Part shown: one piece after another, positions 1 to 10,632 of the stretch
Numbering within the stretch: the first letter of the stretch is position 1
How the letters are laid out: the number at the start of each line of letters is the position of its first letter
Assembly (NCBI RefSeq): GCF_019649055.1
Contig: NW_026570389.1
Coordinates: forward strand, 1-64,000
Source of the DNA: Paramacrobiotus metropolitanus
Lineage: Eukaryota > Tardigrada > Eutardigrada > Parachela > Macrobiotidae
Length of the DNA stretch: 64,000 bases
Reading direction: 5' to 3'
Translations under genes and position numbers: made by a program
Notes under the pieces: generated by a model
Told to the model about the DNA's origin: nothing
Database searches by the model: none
What the model saw: only the letters and a program-made list of their open reading frames with translations

Positions 1-55
1 CTCGTAAATAAGATGAGTTCGCATTTTAATTTTTTAAGCTAGGTTATTTTTACAG

Positions 56-288
56 CCACGTCAACCGAGTACACAAAGGGCTATCCCGAGAAACGGGTCT
101 TCCGGAAGTGCGGATTCCACAGCGCTGCCAATCAGACTGCTCCGGTGTACGGTTACTTCAGTGGACCAAAATACAAGAAAGAAGTCGTCACGTGCTTTAC
201 GGATTTCTGCAATACGGCTACAGTGTCTTCTTCTTCTTATCTTTCCGTGCTGACATTTCTTTTGTTCCTTTATTTTGCCGACAGATAG
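56..288 (+). CDS. 3' terminal exon of a Ly6/three-finger GPI-anchored protein (partial)
   Basis: Last exon of a gene that begins left of the window. A polypyrimidine tract ending in tttttacag precedes base 56, and the frame (two leftover bases, then 76 codons) closes at a TAG at 286-288. The peptide has spaced cysteines ending in CFTDFCN, the C-x4-CN end typical of Ly6/uPAR/three-finger domains, followed by a hydrophobic tail (SVLTFLLFLYF) expected of a GPI-attachment signal. Family members are extracellular, disulphide-rich and membrane-tethered, and often modulate receptors or channels. The N-terminal half of the finger and the signal peptide are outside the window, so the subfamily cannot be set. 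An AATAAA lies near 559. Confidence 0.62.
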
Positions 289-1502
289 ATAGAAACCAAA
301 CAGCTACACTTGTAATTCTTTCGTAATTAATTTAGAGAAAGCGGATTTTCATGCACGGATTGAACATATGCGTGTAAAGGTTAATTTAATTTAAGTTTCG
401 TGGACTAATCGGTGTAAACTTGTAAATCAGCCGGTGAAACTACTAATTGGCAAAGCTGGTTATCGCGGTCGGATCTGGTGTTTGGTGTGCTTTCAGTTAT
501 TTTAACAGTTTAACTGATGAGTTTAAAATGTCCTGGGTGCGATAATACCCGGTTTGAATAAAACTCCCGGCAAAAATGAACACTGTTGGAAGTTTTTGCA
601 GGTTTACGTGCTCAGACCTGGAGGCACGACTGCTCTGTGCCCGTATATTAAAACAAATTTCTTAAATGAATTATGATTAGCTGGCGGTACAAAACAGTTG
701 CAGGTTTCTATGAAAGTAAGAAGTTAAACAAATTATAAAAAATTAAGGACAATGATAAAACTTGCTTATGTACGCCATTATCATATATCTCGAGCTTATT
801 TTTACGCAGTCACTGTTGTTATTACGGATCAATGCTCACGCGCCCATTTACAGTAATTAATTAAGACGACTAAATTTAATATTTTGACCTGATCTAATAT
901 TTTGACCTTGTTCGAGGGAAGCAAATCATAATAATGCAGTATATGCAGGTCATTATGCGTAATAAAAGTGTGCTATGTATTGTCTATCCAGAATATAATA
1001 TACGATAGTATACATAAGTAAATGGTCATTGACGTCGCTGCAACTTCAGTAAGTTTCGTTTATGGAAAAAACACAACTGAGCGTAATTTTATGGCTCAAG
1101 TTCAAGTTTAGTTGACTTACGGTTACAATTATAATACGAATTATAGCGAGTTAATTAAAAACGTCATGCACAATAATTGAATAAAATATTAAACGGCGCG
1201 TGCTGCTGTTTTATAACCTTTATTTATTTCTTGCCTGGGATGCGCGAATTAAATTATTTGCTTAGAACTGAAGTACATCCTTCAAAGCAAGTACGGTAAA
1301 ACCCGTACGAAGACATGTGAACATCTTGCCGTATAACAGCAAAATTTGTGCATGCATCACATAATTGTAAGCATAGTGGTGATTAACTACCGGTGAAAAA
1401 GTTAACCGACATCCTGGAAACAAAACTAGGATGATGTAAAATTGCAAATGCCACTCTTTAGATCTAATCTGCAAAAGGTTTTGCTTGACCTTTATACGTA
1501 AT
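289..1502. other. 3' UTR and AT-rich intergenic sequence
   Basis: I see no convincing exon here. The first part is probably the 3' UTR of the Ly6-type gene. The rest is AT-rich with no long open frame supported by splice sites. Confidence 0.5.
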
Positions 1503-2029
1503 AACAAGTCTCGCCGCATCAGGACTCGCATTATTTTTCCAAGTCTCCGTCAGTATTTGAGTGAACAAATCCAAATAGGTCCGATTAACAGTAGGCGGTC
1601 CGATCCAGACCATATTGTATCCGTAGTTTGACGGACTATTAGTGTTCTCTGGAATTAAAAAAGATGCAAACATCTTAACTGTACAGATATTGCATGGCTT
1701 TCTACTCTGTCTGTTGTACTATATATGTAATTCTAGTAATCTTGGTATCCTCTTAATCTTACAGATCTCCGTTGACTCGCACAAATTATAATATCGACAG
1801 ATACTCGGATCTTTCGATGTAGACTTGAGACTTTGGAGAATGTGACTACAAGTATTCCACACGATTAAGATTCATTTATTTGAAAAAATTTTCCTAACCA
1901 GCAACCCTTCGATTCTAGTCAATGTACAGATCTGAAAGTTCTATGCGGTTGTATCGTACCTTGTGCGAAAATAATTATGTTTGACAGGAGCGAAAAAACA
2001 ACTAATACGATAATCGATCTCAATATCAT
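1503..2029 (-). CDS. N-terminal two exons of a predicted secreted or receptor protein (partial)
   Basis: Exon 1 (about 2029-1960) encodes a hydrophobic signal peptide (MILRSIIVLVVFSLLSNIII) and ends at a good donor (CACAAG|GTACGA). Exon 2 starts at 1648 after tttttaattccag and joins in frame with one leftover base. It reads through NTNSPSNYGYNMVWIGPPTVNR and ends near 1503 at a plausible donor. Both boundaries agreeing in phase is the main support. The NYGYNMVWIGP stretch recalls, weakly, the start of periplasmic-binding-like receptor ectodomains, but I do not recognise the family. No further exon could be followed to lower coordinates, so the gene is incomplete or broken. An in-frame Met further upstream is possible. 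Confidence 0.4.
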
Positions 2030-3704
2030 GATCGTTGTGGACGTCGGCGTCACGTCGCTGTTTATAAATTCAAAAATCAATTTGATCTGCAGATTTTCCG
2101 CACTCTGCCTCGGACGACTGTATAATACGTCAAAGCCGGAATGCACGGCGAAACATTGAAACAAATTTCTAAGTGTCCGCTGCCGACCTTTTCTGATAAA
2201 ATTAAGCCTGGGAAATAATGTGAACACAGCCTCAAAACAACGCTTTCAAAACGCGATGCCAAATAATAATTTCCGGTGGTTTGCTCGTTTAAAATTGTGG
2301 ACTGGACTGCATTATAGATACAAACTACACAAAACTGAGCGGTGTGTTTGACACTTTATGACCGATACGCGTGACACGTGCTTCATTTCTGCTTCCTGTG
2401 ACGCTTCCTCGTAAATAACAGGTTTACGCGATTTGGTGTATGCCAGTATAGTTATCAATTATTAATTTATTTTGTTGTGCACAACACCATTAACTGCCAA
2501 TTTGCACGAGAATCGCTTATTAGTCACCACAGGCAAAAGCCTCCAGGCGACCTATTCGGTGAAATTCAGAACAAAAATCTGTTGCCGCCGGAAATTCATT
2601 TTTCTTAAACATGTAATTGCGATTTATAATCGCATTTTCACAGATTGCCATAATTTATATCGATTCATTACGTTTCGCTACATTAATCTTACAGTATATT
2701 CCACTACACTTATAATTAATCGTGTTTTGCTAGAAAGATGAAATTCGTATGTACATATACAGCAGATTCATCACAATATTTGTACCAGGTACGGATGCCC
2801 TGTGCCATATATGCAGAATGTAATGTCTCAAATTGAATAAATAATCCGCCGGATCGGTAAAAAATTTAGAATGCGATTAGGGAATATGATCAAATCAACG
2901 CTTTTTGGAAGCACATAGAACAACCTTTATTTAAATTAAATAAATGTAAGCTGTCAGGTTCTTGGGTTGTTAAATCATTAGTTAAATGATGTATCAACAA
3001 AATATGTACCTAAAAGCAAAAGACATGAACGAAAGGCAACCTTATCTGCAATGCAATCCTTATCCGAACGTTTCGGATATATATCTCCGAATCCGAAATC
3101 CGATTCGGATAGGATAAAATCGGATATTCCTATCCGTTGCCCATCTGAGGCCATCTCTACTGTATGTAATTCCACGGGTATGCGTGAAACTTTTCAAATA
3201 TCCTTATATATATATTTAAATCCTTATATCTTATTTAAATCCAAATATCCTTATATATATTTATATACTTCTATATTTAAATTTTTGGTTTATTTTATCG
3301 TATACGATACTTTTCATTAATGCTAAGCGTTGAATTGTATGTATTTTGGCGCCAAATCCAAACAGCACACAGTCAGACTTATGGTTAGAGTAGAAGTACC
3401 TTTAGTCGTTACCAACCATCCAGTGGATGCGATGACATGAGTCTCACAGCCACAGGTCAGTTTCGACGTTTGTAACTCGGTATTAAATAAGTAAAACCAT
3501 GATCGTAAATTCGGCAGGTTCATGAAATTTGACAACTGTATAGCATTTTCTAGGGAGACCCGCACAATCTTCCAGAATTTTAGATCTTTGTGCATTTTTC
3601 ACCGTGTAGACACTGGACAGTATACAGAACGTGTGTACTGAAACGTTTCCAGACTTTCGATGGTGACAGTACTTAGTTAATAGTTAAGTATTTTGTGCTT
3701 GTTA
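2030..3704. other. Non-coding stretch with local palindromic repeats
   Basis: No exon is supported here. 3058-3136 holds repeated ATCCGAA/TTCGGAT words forming overlapping palindromes, and about 3190-3310 is an AT-rich TATCCTTATAT-type low-complexity run. Confidence 0.45.
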
Positions 3705-5791
3705 ATGATGCTCGCACAACAGCTCCGTAAATTTCTTATCGCTGCACCTGCATGGATGCCTGAGGTGATGCAGAGGAGTATGTCCAGCACGGTTTGTGGG
3801 CCTTCGGAAGAAATTATCAAGTCCTTGAAAACAGTTCTTACGGATCGATTCATCACCACACTTGGTCCCACAAAGATTTGGCTTATTTTACAGGACGGCC
3901 AGTGGATGCAGCACGGTGAGCAAAACTGAGGATTTAGTTCTCAGCTCTAGTTATTATTATAATCTCTGCAGTAGCCAGACTCCATTGGAAGTAGGCTATT
4001 GGAAAACTTTTTGGTTCATTCAGTAAATTTTATAGTTTTTTTGGTTTGATTTTATGAGCTAAAAGTACCCACCTACGAATTACCCAGTTTTTCTTATTCG
4101 ATATGAGCCTCCCTGATACTGTTATACTCAGAAATTTTGCTAGAGGCTTCTGCAGATTAACGTTCAAGGGTTTTTAAATTGGATATTTGTATTGCTCGTA
4201 TTTTTCACAGGCACATTTCTCTGCTGAACACACCAGCCGAACAAGTGGAGCTGCTGGCGCGTGCTTGTCATGCGGCGCATTTTGGCCTGAACAAACGGGA
4301 CGGTTATGAAGCAGCATTTCACACGGCTGAGAAACTGACACTGGACGTCGACCATTTCGCTGCCAAATTTGATGTGCAGCGCTGCGGTATTTTAGCACGG
4401 GTGAAGAACGACCTTCTCGGTCGCCACAACATCACCAAGTCGGTGGAGTGTGAGCTCTACAAATTGAATGTCTTTCGTGAGTGCCGGAGCGAAAAGTTGT
4501 TAACACAAGAAATAGCAGAAAATGTCAAAATTCAGACTAAAGGTCGAAAGAACCTCCAACCATCTAAGAAATTATTGAAAAATTCGCGGTTTTTGATCAT
4601 TCAAATGCACATTTTGCACGCTATGATTACCAGATTATCATAACGTGCACAATGCTTACGAATTGATTGCTTGTAAAGCTGGGTGTAACACTGTAACATG
4701 CGCGTGCGATCTACATTTTGCCCTATTCTCTGACACTCTAACAGTATCATTTTAAATATAAGCATTTATATGCAATATTTTTTCTAATAATTATTATGTG
4801 TTAGAAATACTTATTATTTAAATATGAATAATAAATTATTTTAAATATTTTTTTCCGTTTTACTTTTAGGCGAAGGTGACAGCTGGAGAACATACAATGG
4901 CACGCCGGGCAGCGCAAAGATGTTTGGATCGCTGGTGATCGTGTTCCCTATTCCGCACACGGGCGGCAAGTTCATTCTGCGCCACGGCGGGAAAGAGTGG
5001 TCGTTCGAAACCGGGAAGGAGCTGGCCGCCACTGCACGTCCGTCAGTCGGCTACGTTGCTTTCCGCAATGACGTCGAACACGTTATGGGCCCTGTCTTGT
5101 CGGGACACCGCGTCACGCTGACCTACAACCTGTACTTCGGCAATAGATATAATACTGCTCAGACAGGTCTGCCGAAGTCGAAATCCATCCGTCAACAGGA
5201 AAAAGAGTTTAAGAAGGGAATGGAGCAGCTGTTGGCAGATCCTTATTCTTCCTTCCGCACGGCGGCTGCATTGGTTTCGGCCTGCAGCACGAATATCCAC
5301 TGAGCGCCAGCACGGTTGCCGCGAGTTTCGCTGGGCGTCTGAAGGGAAGCAACGCCGTAATCGAACGCGTATGTAAGCAGTTAGGCATACCTATTGAGCC
5401 GAAGATCTTCACCAGAACCTGGGACATCAACAGAAAAGATCGCGACCGCTACCCCGATCCGGAAATGGAAGTCTTAACTGACCGGGTAATGGATTTTTCG
5501 GGCCAGCAAGAAGTCCAAGAAGACGAGATGGTTAAGATGTTTATCGGAGATGGCGCTCTTTTTCTCCCTCATTTGCGCGCGGATGATCGCAGACCTTGCG
5601 CTACGATCTACGACAAAGAAATAGACGATCACGTTCCGGTCCCGACCACCGACATTCACTGGATTACGGAAGTCACGCAGCACAACACTGTGAAGACCGA
5701 GTACGTGGCATATGGAAACCAAGCTGGCCTGGACCATCTGTACGGAACCATCTGCCTCATTGCGTTTGTCGGTCCTCCTGGAAATCGTTGA
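3705..5791 (+). pseudogene. 2-oxoglutarate/Fe(II) oxygenase-like gene, degenerate
   Basis: Three exons: 3705-3915, 4211-4476 and 4870-5791, each with GT-AG borders. Exon 2 carries ISLLNTPAEQVELL and CHAAHFG, then KFDVQRCGIL and ELYKLNV. Exon 3 carries KMFGSLVIVFPIPHTGG, SGHRVTLTYNLY, GFGLQHEYPLS, TEYVAYGNQA and CLIAFVGPPGNR. This is the order of a 2OG-Fe(II) oxygenase family that I know mainly from fungi. Three defects are visible. The exon 1/exon 2 phase is off by one. A one-base frameshift near 5245 moves the reading into another frame. The iron-binding H-x-D that should precede TP(R) reads TYNGTP, so both ligands are lost, while the distal His in SGHRVTL remains. As it stands it would not be an active enzyme. 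Function and substrate are unknown. Confidence 0.68.
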
Positions 5792-6201
5792 CAGTCTTGA
5801 ACGGACTCGTGACACACTCGTTCGAGTTATTAAGTACTTCTACTCTGACAAGTTGTTTTCTTCGGTGTTCAGTCGGATAATTAAATACTCTGCTCGCCTG
5901 GCTCTGGGCGTTTTTGCACTGCACAGCGGCTTACCTTCAAATTTTTTTGTTGCATACAGGATTTTTCCTCGACACTCGCTCTTGTTATGTTTTGCCTGCT
6001 CATATTTTCGAGATTCTGTCTAAGAACTTGATGGTTTGACCAAGAACTAAGCAGCCCACGCTCGAAGTCTAATCTGGAGTCACGTTCGCGGACAGTCGCA
6101 GTCAAGTACTGGACCATGTCAACACGATTTAGCACAATGGAAAAGACTTATTCTTTGGCACACTGAAGAATTAGTGTATCAAATGAAAACCTAAAGCCCT
6201 T
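5792..6201. other. Spacer between the oxygenase-like gene and the giant retroelement
   Basis: No exon, RNA gene or repeat recognised. Nothing here continues the GPCR that is cut off at the far side of the retroelement. Confidence 0.4.
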
Positions 6202-6545
6202 TGTGAGCGGGGGTTCACTAGCGTTCACGTCCGCAACGCTACGCCACTGGATTACGTGTCTGTGTTGTGTCTCTTTTGATTGGCTTGAGTTGTGTCAGTG
6301 GGCGCGGCATAGCACGTGCTGCACAGTGTTACACACTGTTGAATGGGCTCCACGCTTTACGATCGAGCTGCGCCGATCATTATTGATTTTCTGTTGTCGG
6401 AATTTTCAATTAATTAAAAGTCAGCTATTAGCGGTGCGACGTTTCGTGATTCCGCGTAGTTCGCTATACCTATCGCATAGCTCACTCCACGGGATCTATT
6501 CCGTTTAGGTCTCCGTATCTGGATCACTGCTGGATCTAGCATTAG
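6202..6545 (+). repeat. 5' LTR of the giant element
   Basis: 344 bp, TGTGAGCGGG...GATCTAGCATTAG. It matches 30274-30632 along its whole length with scattered substitutions and indels, roughly 85% by eye. No clear AATAAA is present, and the R/U5 limits cannot be set from sequence. One base (A) separates it from the primer-binding site. Confidence 0.93.
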
Positions 6546-6546
6546 A

Positions 6547-6558
6547 TGGTAGCAGAGC
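6547..6558 (+). promoter_or_regulatory. Primer-binding site complementary to initiator-Met tRNA
   Basis: TGGTAGCAGAGC, one base after the LTR end. Eukaryotic initiator tRNA-Met ends in CTCTGCTACCA, so 11 of the 12 bases pair. This places reverse-transcription priming where an LTR element needs it and confirms the plus-strand orientation. Confidence 0.85.
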
Positions 6559-6660
6559 CGACAGCGGTTCTCTGATTTGATTTGTGTCAGGCAAAGTTGG
6601 CCTGTTATTTGATGTGGAACTCGACCAGTAAGGCACAGGTCCGTTCAACAGCAAAGCGCA

Positions 6661-7027
6661 CACCACAAGCGGTGAACTGCCTCATCTGACGCGGATTTCC
6701 AGCTTCGGTTTTCGGTACGGTATCTTCAGCGAAGAACCGTGCTGTTGCCCCAGCTGTGCAAGAGTGCAAGATCTCAGTCGTCAGTGTTCCTCGGTGTAGA
6801 GTCTTCAGCGAAGACCTACACTGGTGTCACTGATACTCGGCAAGGCTTCAGCGAAGCCTAAGCCGTGGGCCACAAGCGGCGAAGCGCCAAAAGGGGCGCA
6901 CGGGAAAAGACAGATCAGACTCCTCCAAACTGGAGTAGAGCGCCACCACTGTTGCTACGGCAGTCAGCCGGCACAGTAACCCATCAAAAGCGTGCGGCAC
7001 CACCGTTACGGTAAAACCGGCGGCAGC
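6661..7027 (+). other. Structured leader with three hairpin families
   Basis: Family B: an AGC loop closed by TTC/GAA with variable outer stems, at 6723-6735, 6801-6815 and 6843-6859. Outer pairs change together (AGG/CCT, GT/AC, T/A), and 6801-6815 sits inside a further GTGTAG/CTACAC stem. Family C: an ACAAGC loop at 6661-6674 (CACC/GGTG stem) and 6869-6880 (GCC/GGC stem). Family A: a CTACGGCA...GCCGG core at 6948-6977 (ACTGT/ACAGT stem) and a weaker one near 6999-7027. Families A and C recur at the 3' end. Covarying stems point to RNA structure. Packaging, translation or priming are possible roles, unproven. Confidence 0.7.
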
Positions 7028-7429
7028 GCGGGAACGGATAGTGGAAGAAGAATCTGGATCATCTGGATCATTTCCCCGTGGAACGCGGAACGGACGGACG
7101 GTTAACAGGTAGAAAACCGTCAATAATTACGAGATTGGCTAGTTGGTAAAATTGGCAATTTTTATTGGTCCGTACTGAGCTGAGCGTAAAGTAGGCGGAG
7201 TTTTGCACGCGGCGCGCATGTCTGGCCGTTGACCGTGACGTCAGGCAGATAAAAATTTTTAACGGATTAACGTGATTGGTCAGTTATCTGAGCCGTGATT
7301 GGCCGAAATTTGAATTGAATATTTTGAGCTAGCGGACCAATCAGAAAGAAGTAAACAACCCGAATGGGGATTTTCCGCTGAACTCTAGCTGTAAGGGGAA
7401 ATTTGATTTGAGATAAGATAATTGAGACG

Positions 7430-7920
7430 AAAAGTGACCTTTTGAGTTCAGACAAAGGAAAAGTGACCTTTGACCAAAGTCGAGCTAGAAAGTGACCTTG
7501 ATATAATTGAGCTGGAAATTGACCTTTAACTTGAAATTGAGTTGAGAAGTGACCTTTTAACAGAAGTTGAGTTGAAAGTGACCTTTACTGAAAAGTTGGA
7601 ATTGACCAAATTGACCAATTTAAGTGACCTTTATGATCTGAAACTGACGAACGGTGACCTTTACCGAAGCGAAATTGAACTGAATAGTGGTACTGCGATA
7701 TCAGCAGCTGTAGGATTTCATTCACTAACGTGTTTGGAACCGTAAAAGCTGTTTCGAAGTTTTGTCCGAAAGTGACCTTTTAGGGCAAATCTCTCGAACT
7801 TTTTACCGAAAAAGTGACCTTTACAAAGGACTTAGTCGAAATTTTTCAGTCGAAAAGTGACCTTTAATAAGGACTTAGAAAAATTTCGGAGGTACAGAGT
7901 GACCTTTAGGATTATTGAAT
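7430..7920 (+). repeat. Dense array of TGACCT motifs, mostly GTGACCTTT, in the leader
   Basis: Twelve TGACCT cores in about 490 bp, all in the same orientation. Most read GTGACCTTT; one reads TTGACCTTT and one GTGACCTTG. They are separated by irregular AAGTTGA/GAAATTGA-rich spacers. This is the densest part of the motif set that covers the whole element. It lies between the hairpins and the first long frame. An AG at 7957-7958 (ttggcag) could be a weak splice acceptor before the ATG at 7983. Confidence 0.9.
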
Positions 7921-7982
7921 AAATCATACAATAACGTGTGTGTGAGATAAATTGGCAGGAGCGTCCAAGTTGTCCGATCAAC

Positions 7983-8591
7983 ATGGACAAAGACCAAGAC
8001 GAACCGACATCCAACAGCAGTCAGGGAAGCAAAAGCTCCCGCAGTTCACAGCAAAGCGCACCAAACCCATACAAAAAGGATCTGTACCCGTACTCACGTC
8101 CAGTTGGACATGAGCGGAACACTCGAGCGCCCAAGGCATTCGAGAAGAAGGATTCACGAGGCTCTGATAGCACTTATCAGAAGGCGCTCGAGTCAGTCGC
8201 TAATCAGGAAAGCTCCAGCGACGACCAGAAGCACACTCCCGCGTCTACGGCGGGAGGCAATCCGATGAACCAGATAAAGGTCACCGGGGAGGAGAAGTCC
8301 ACAGAAACAGGAGTGGAAGCAATAGGGGCATCACAGTTGGATACTACCATTAGCAAAACGGACGAGCAGGATAAAAATGCGAACCTGACTCAATCGAAAA
8401 TGGAAAAGACAAAGGTCACCGGAGAGGAACTAGCCGAACTGGGATTGGATGACCTTTCACTGAACGATAAGACCGCGGACGATGACCTTTTTGCAACTCC
8501 AATGGTCTCAGATGAATCCAACGAGTCATACTTCACAGATGATGACGCAACGATGAACATGTCCTTTTCAAACTGCAATGAAAGAGGCTGA
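7983..8591 (+). CDS. Element ORF 1: acidic, Ser/Gln-rich N-terminal gag-region protein
   Basis: About 203 codons from the ATG at 7983. This start is preferred over an in-frame Met at 7938 because it follows the leader and a possible acceptor. The product is low-complexity, rich in Ser, Glu, Asp and Lys, with no recognisable fold and no membrane segment. It encodes four copies of the AAAGGTCA motif. It ends at 8591, inside the start of the next frame (14 bp overlap), so it may be joined to it by a frameshift or interrupted by a one-base error. Position before the coiled coil and capsid region suggests a gag-side role, by inference only. Confidence 0.5.
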   Translation: MDKDQDEPTSNSSQGSKSSRSSQQSAPNPYKKDLYPYSRPVGHERNTRAPKAFEKKDSRGSDSTYQKALESVANQESSSDDQKHTPASTAGGNPMNQIKVTGEEKSTETGVEAIGASQLDTTISKTDEQDKNANLTQSKMEKTKVTGEELAELGLDDLSLNDKTADDDLFATPMVSDESNESYFTDDDATMNMSFSNCNERG

Positions 8592-9513
8592 CCGAGCAGA
8601 AGAAGTGACCCCGTTTAAGGATATCCCCGAACATTTAATTGACCGGACACAGAATGGAAAGGTTATCAATGTACGACCACAGTCACCTAACAGTCCTACG
8701 TCAACTCTTAGGAGACGCGTAAGGGAGCTGGAAAATGAACTTGATGCCACTGAACGTCAGGCGGACAAGCGGAAACAGGAGTATCGAGACAGATTATCGA
8801 TACTCGAAACTCGCTTATTCGAATTGGAACAGCAACAGGGTGACCTCCAGAGCTCCGCAGATGGTTGGAAAGTCAAATATGAGCGACAAAAGGAAATTGC
8901 AGAAGAGTACCTAAAGATGGCAGATGACAGAGAAATGGAAGGTCATCTCGCTGTCAGTGACCTTAATGAAAGCATGTCAGAAGAATCAGCAGAAAGGTCA
9001 CGGCACTTGGCGGAATTGAAGGAAGAGTGCGACCAGTTGCGTCAAAAGGTCACTGAAGCTGAAATTAAACGGGACGAATACGCGACCAAATTCGCAGAGG
9101 TCACACAACGGTTAACGACATTGGCAACGGAGACGTTCAAACTAAGGAATGATCTGAAGCTACGGGAGGAAGCAGTCAGTACTCTACAACTAGAATCGAA
9201 AGGTCATCAGGAACGGGCGGACGAAGCTGAGAAGTTGCGCAATGATGCAATCAAAGCGATGCGAGAGGCAAGAGACATCACAGCTACTGAAGGAGAACGC
9301 CTGAAAGAAGAAATCAAAAAGGTCAACCAGGAGAATGAAAAGGTCATAGAAGACATTGAAAAGGTCACTAAGGAAGGACTCAAATGGCAAAAGGAAGCAC
9401 GGCGACTGGACACAATGGTCACAACATTGGAGCTGAAGGACAAAGAGTGGCAACAACAGGTCGCTCAAAAGAGTCAGGAGATTGCAAAGCTGAACACTGA
9501 CCTGTCGATATGA
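8578..9513 (+). CDS. Element ORF 2: long coiled-coil protein
   Basis: About 311 codons, almost entirely charged helix. Heptad-like Leu/Ile spacing runs from about residue 45 (STLRRRVRELENELDATERQ) to the end, with no Cys or Pro breaks in the middle. Ten or so AGGTCA/TGACCT words lie in it, read as KVT, KGH or ERS depending on frame. It overlaps the preceding frame by 14 bp, and coiled coil resumes in the next frame 29 bp later, so the two probably belong to one protein. Coiled coils upstream of capsid are known in some Gypsy gags. The specific function is unknown. Confidence 0.6.
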   Translation: MKEADRAEEVTPFKDIPEHLIDRTQNGKVINVRPQSPNSPTSTLRRRVRELENELDATERQADKRKQEYRDRLSILETRLFELEQQQGDLQSSADGWKVKYERQKEIAEEYLKMADDREMEGHLAVSDLNESMSEESAERSRHLAELKEECDQLRQKVTEAEIKRDEYATKFAEVTQRLTTLATETFKLRNDLKLREEAVSTLQLESKGHQERADEAEKLRNDAIKAMREARDITATEGERLKEEIKKVNQENEKVIEDIEKVTKEGLKWQKEARRLDTMVTTLELKDKEWQQQVAQKSQEIAKLNTDLSI

Positions 9514-9541
9514 CCACCACAGCATTGGCAAAGATGATGAG

Positions 9542-10216
9542 TTGATCGCAATCAAGGATCAGCTGAGATCAGCCGCTGGGCAGTATCAGCAACTCGAAAA
9601 TGAAACGAGTGAGCTGGTCGAGCACATCAAAAGATGGAACGGGAAAATGAAAAGGTCACCTAGCAGAGTCTTTAAACTGCAGGAACACTTACGAAAGGTC
9701 AACCTGGAAAATTCTGATCTAAAGAGAGAAAGAGAAGAACTTCAACTGAGAACTAAACGATTGGAAGATGAGAACAAGGCGCTCCAGACGTCTAACAAAC
9801 ACAAAGATGAACAACTCCTACAATATGGAGTTAAAACGACAACAGTGGAGTCCCCTCCGCCCAGTTACAGCAAGGCGCATGAAACGGGCACGGGTAAAAG
9901 CTTCCACTTCGACATGCCGCTACGAACTGGTACTGGCAGAGGAAGTGTCAAAAACGAAAAGGACGGGGAAAAGGCCAAAGATGACAAAGAGCCACCATCG
10001 GAAAGTTACCCGCATATGAGTCGAGGTGACCCTTCACAATTTCCCCCGCACATGGAAACAAATGTGTTCATTGATGAAGGACGACGGGACAGACCCCCAG
10101 CCGGCAGGAGCGTCCAAGGAAATCCCGTTATGGAAAAGCGAAACGAAATCAAAGCGATGATGGAAGTAGCGAAGAAGACGATGACCAGAGAGCAGAAAAT
10201 ACAGCGGTGCAACTGA
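9542..10216 (+). CDS. Element ORF 3: coiled coil, then Pro-rich linker before capsid
   Basis: About 224 codons. Residues 1-100 continue the coiled coil (LRSAAGQYQQLENETSELVE). Residues about 105-200 are Pro/Gly/Arg-rich and look disordered. The final residues run into the next frame, which overlaps by 10 bp and begins with the capsid-like domain. This reads as a gag polyprotein broken by frameshifts. Confidence 0.6.
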   Translation: MIAIKDQLRSAAGQYQQLENETSELVEHIKRWNGKMKRSPSRVFKLQEHLRKVNLENSDLKREREELQLRTKRLEDENKALQTSNKHKDEQLLQYGVKTTTVESPPPSYSKAHETGTGKSFHFDMPLRTGTGRGSVKNEKDGEKAKDDKEPPSESYPHMSRGDPSQFPPHMETNVFIDEGRRDRPPAGRSVQGNPVMEKRNEIKAMMEVAKKTMTREQKIQRCN

Positions 10217-10632
10217 CAAAAGCACTCAACTCGATGGCCAGGAAAACACCACTCATGACCTTTGACGGCAGTCGTGACACAGTGAGTGGGTGGACACGAT
10301 TGGTGAAAGAAACCCAAAGGACTTATCAGTTGACGGACGACCAAATCATGATTGAGATAGCCAGTGCAGTGAAAGGTCCTGCAAAAACATGGTTTGAAGG
10401 AGAAAAGGACATCGCAGCCGAAGATGGAATTGAATACTCAATAACAGAGTGGATGGACAAATTCAAAGACGAATATGGTGATCGAGATGAAGAAGTCTTA
10501 GGCTTACGTGAGGCCTATGCAAGGAAATTTGAACTCGGAAAAAGAATCGCTGGACCAGTATTATCAGGCGATGATGCGATTCAAAGCAAAAAGAATCATC
10601 ACGGAGAAACAAGCAGTCGGATTCTTAATTGA
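10207..10632 (+). CDS. Gag capsid-like domain, N-terminal part (frameshifted)
   Basis: About 141 codons. MTFDGSRDTVSGWTRLV, then WFEGEKDIAAE and EWMDKFKDEYGDRDE, follow the retrotransposon gag pattern (aromatic near an F-x-G, then a WF motif, then a short helix before a Y/F-G-D). The frame leaves the conserved sequence near 10540 and the second half of the domain continues in the frame that opens at 10508. Only the part up to there is meaningful. The role is capsid assembly in the cytoplasm. Confidence 0.7.
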   Translation: MQLTKALNSMARKTPLMTFDGSRDTVSGWTRLVKETQRTYQLTDDQIMIEIASAVKGPAKTWFEGEKDIAAEDGIEYSITEWMDKFKDEYGDRDEEVLGLREAYARKFELGKRIAGPVLSGDDAIQSKKNHHGETSSRILN

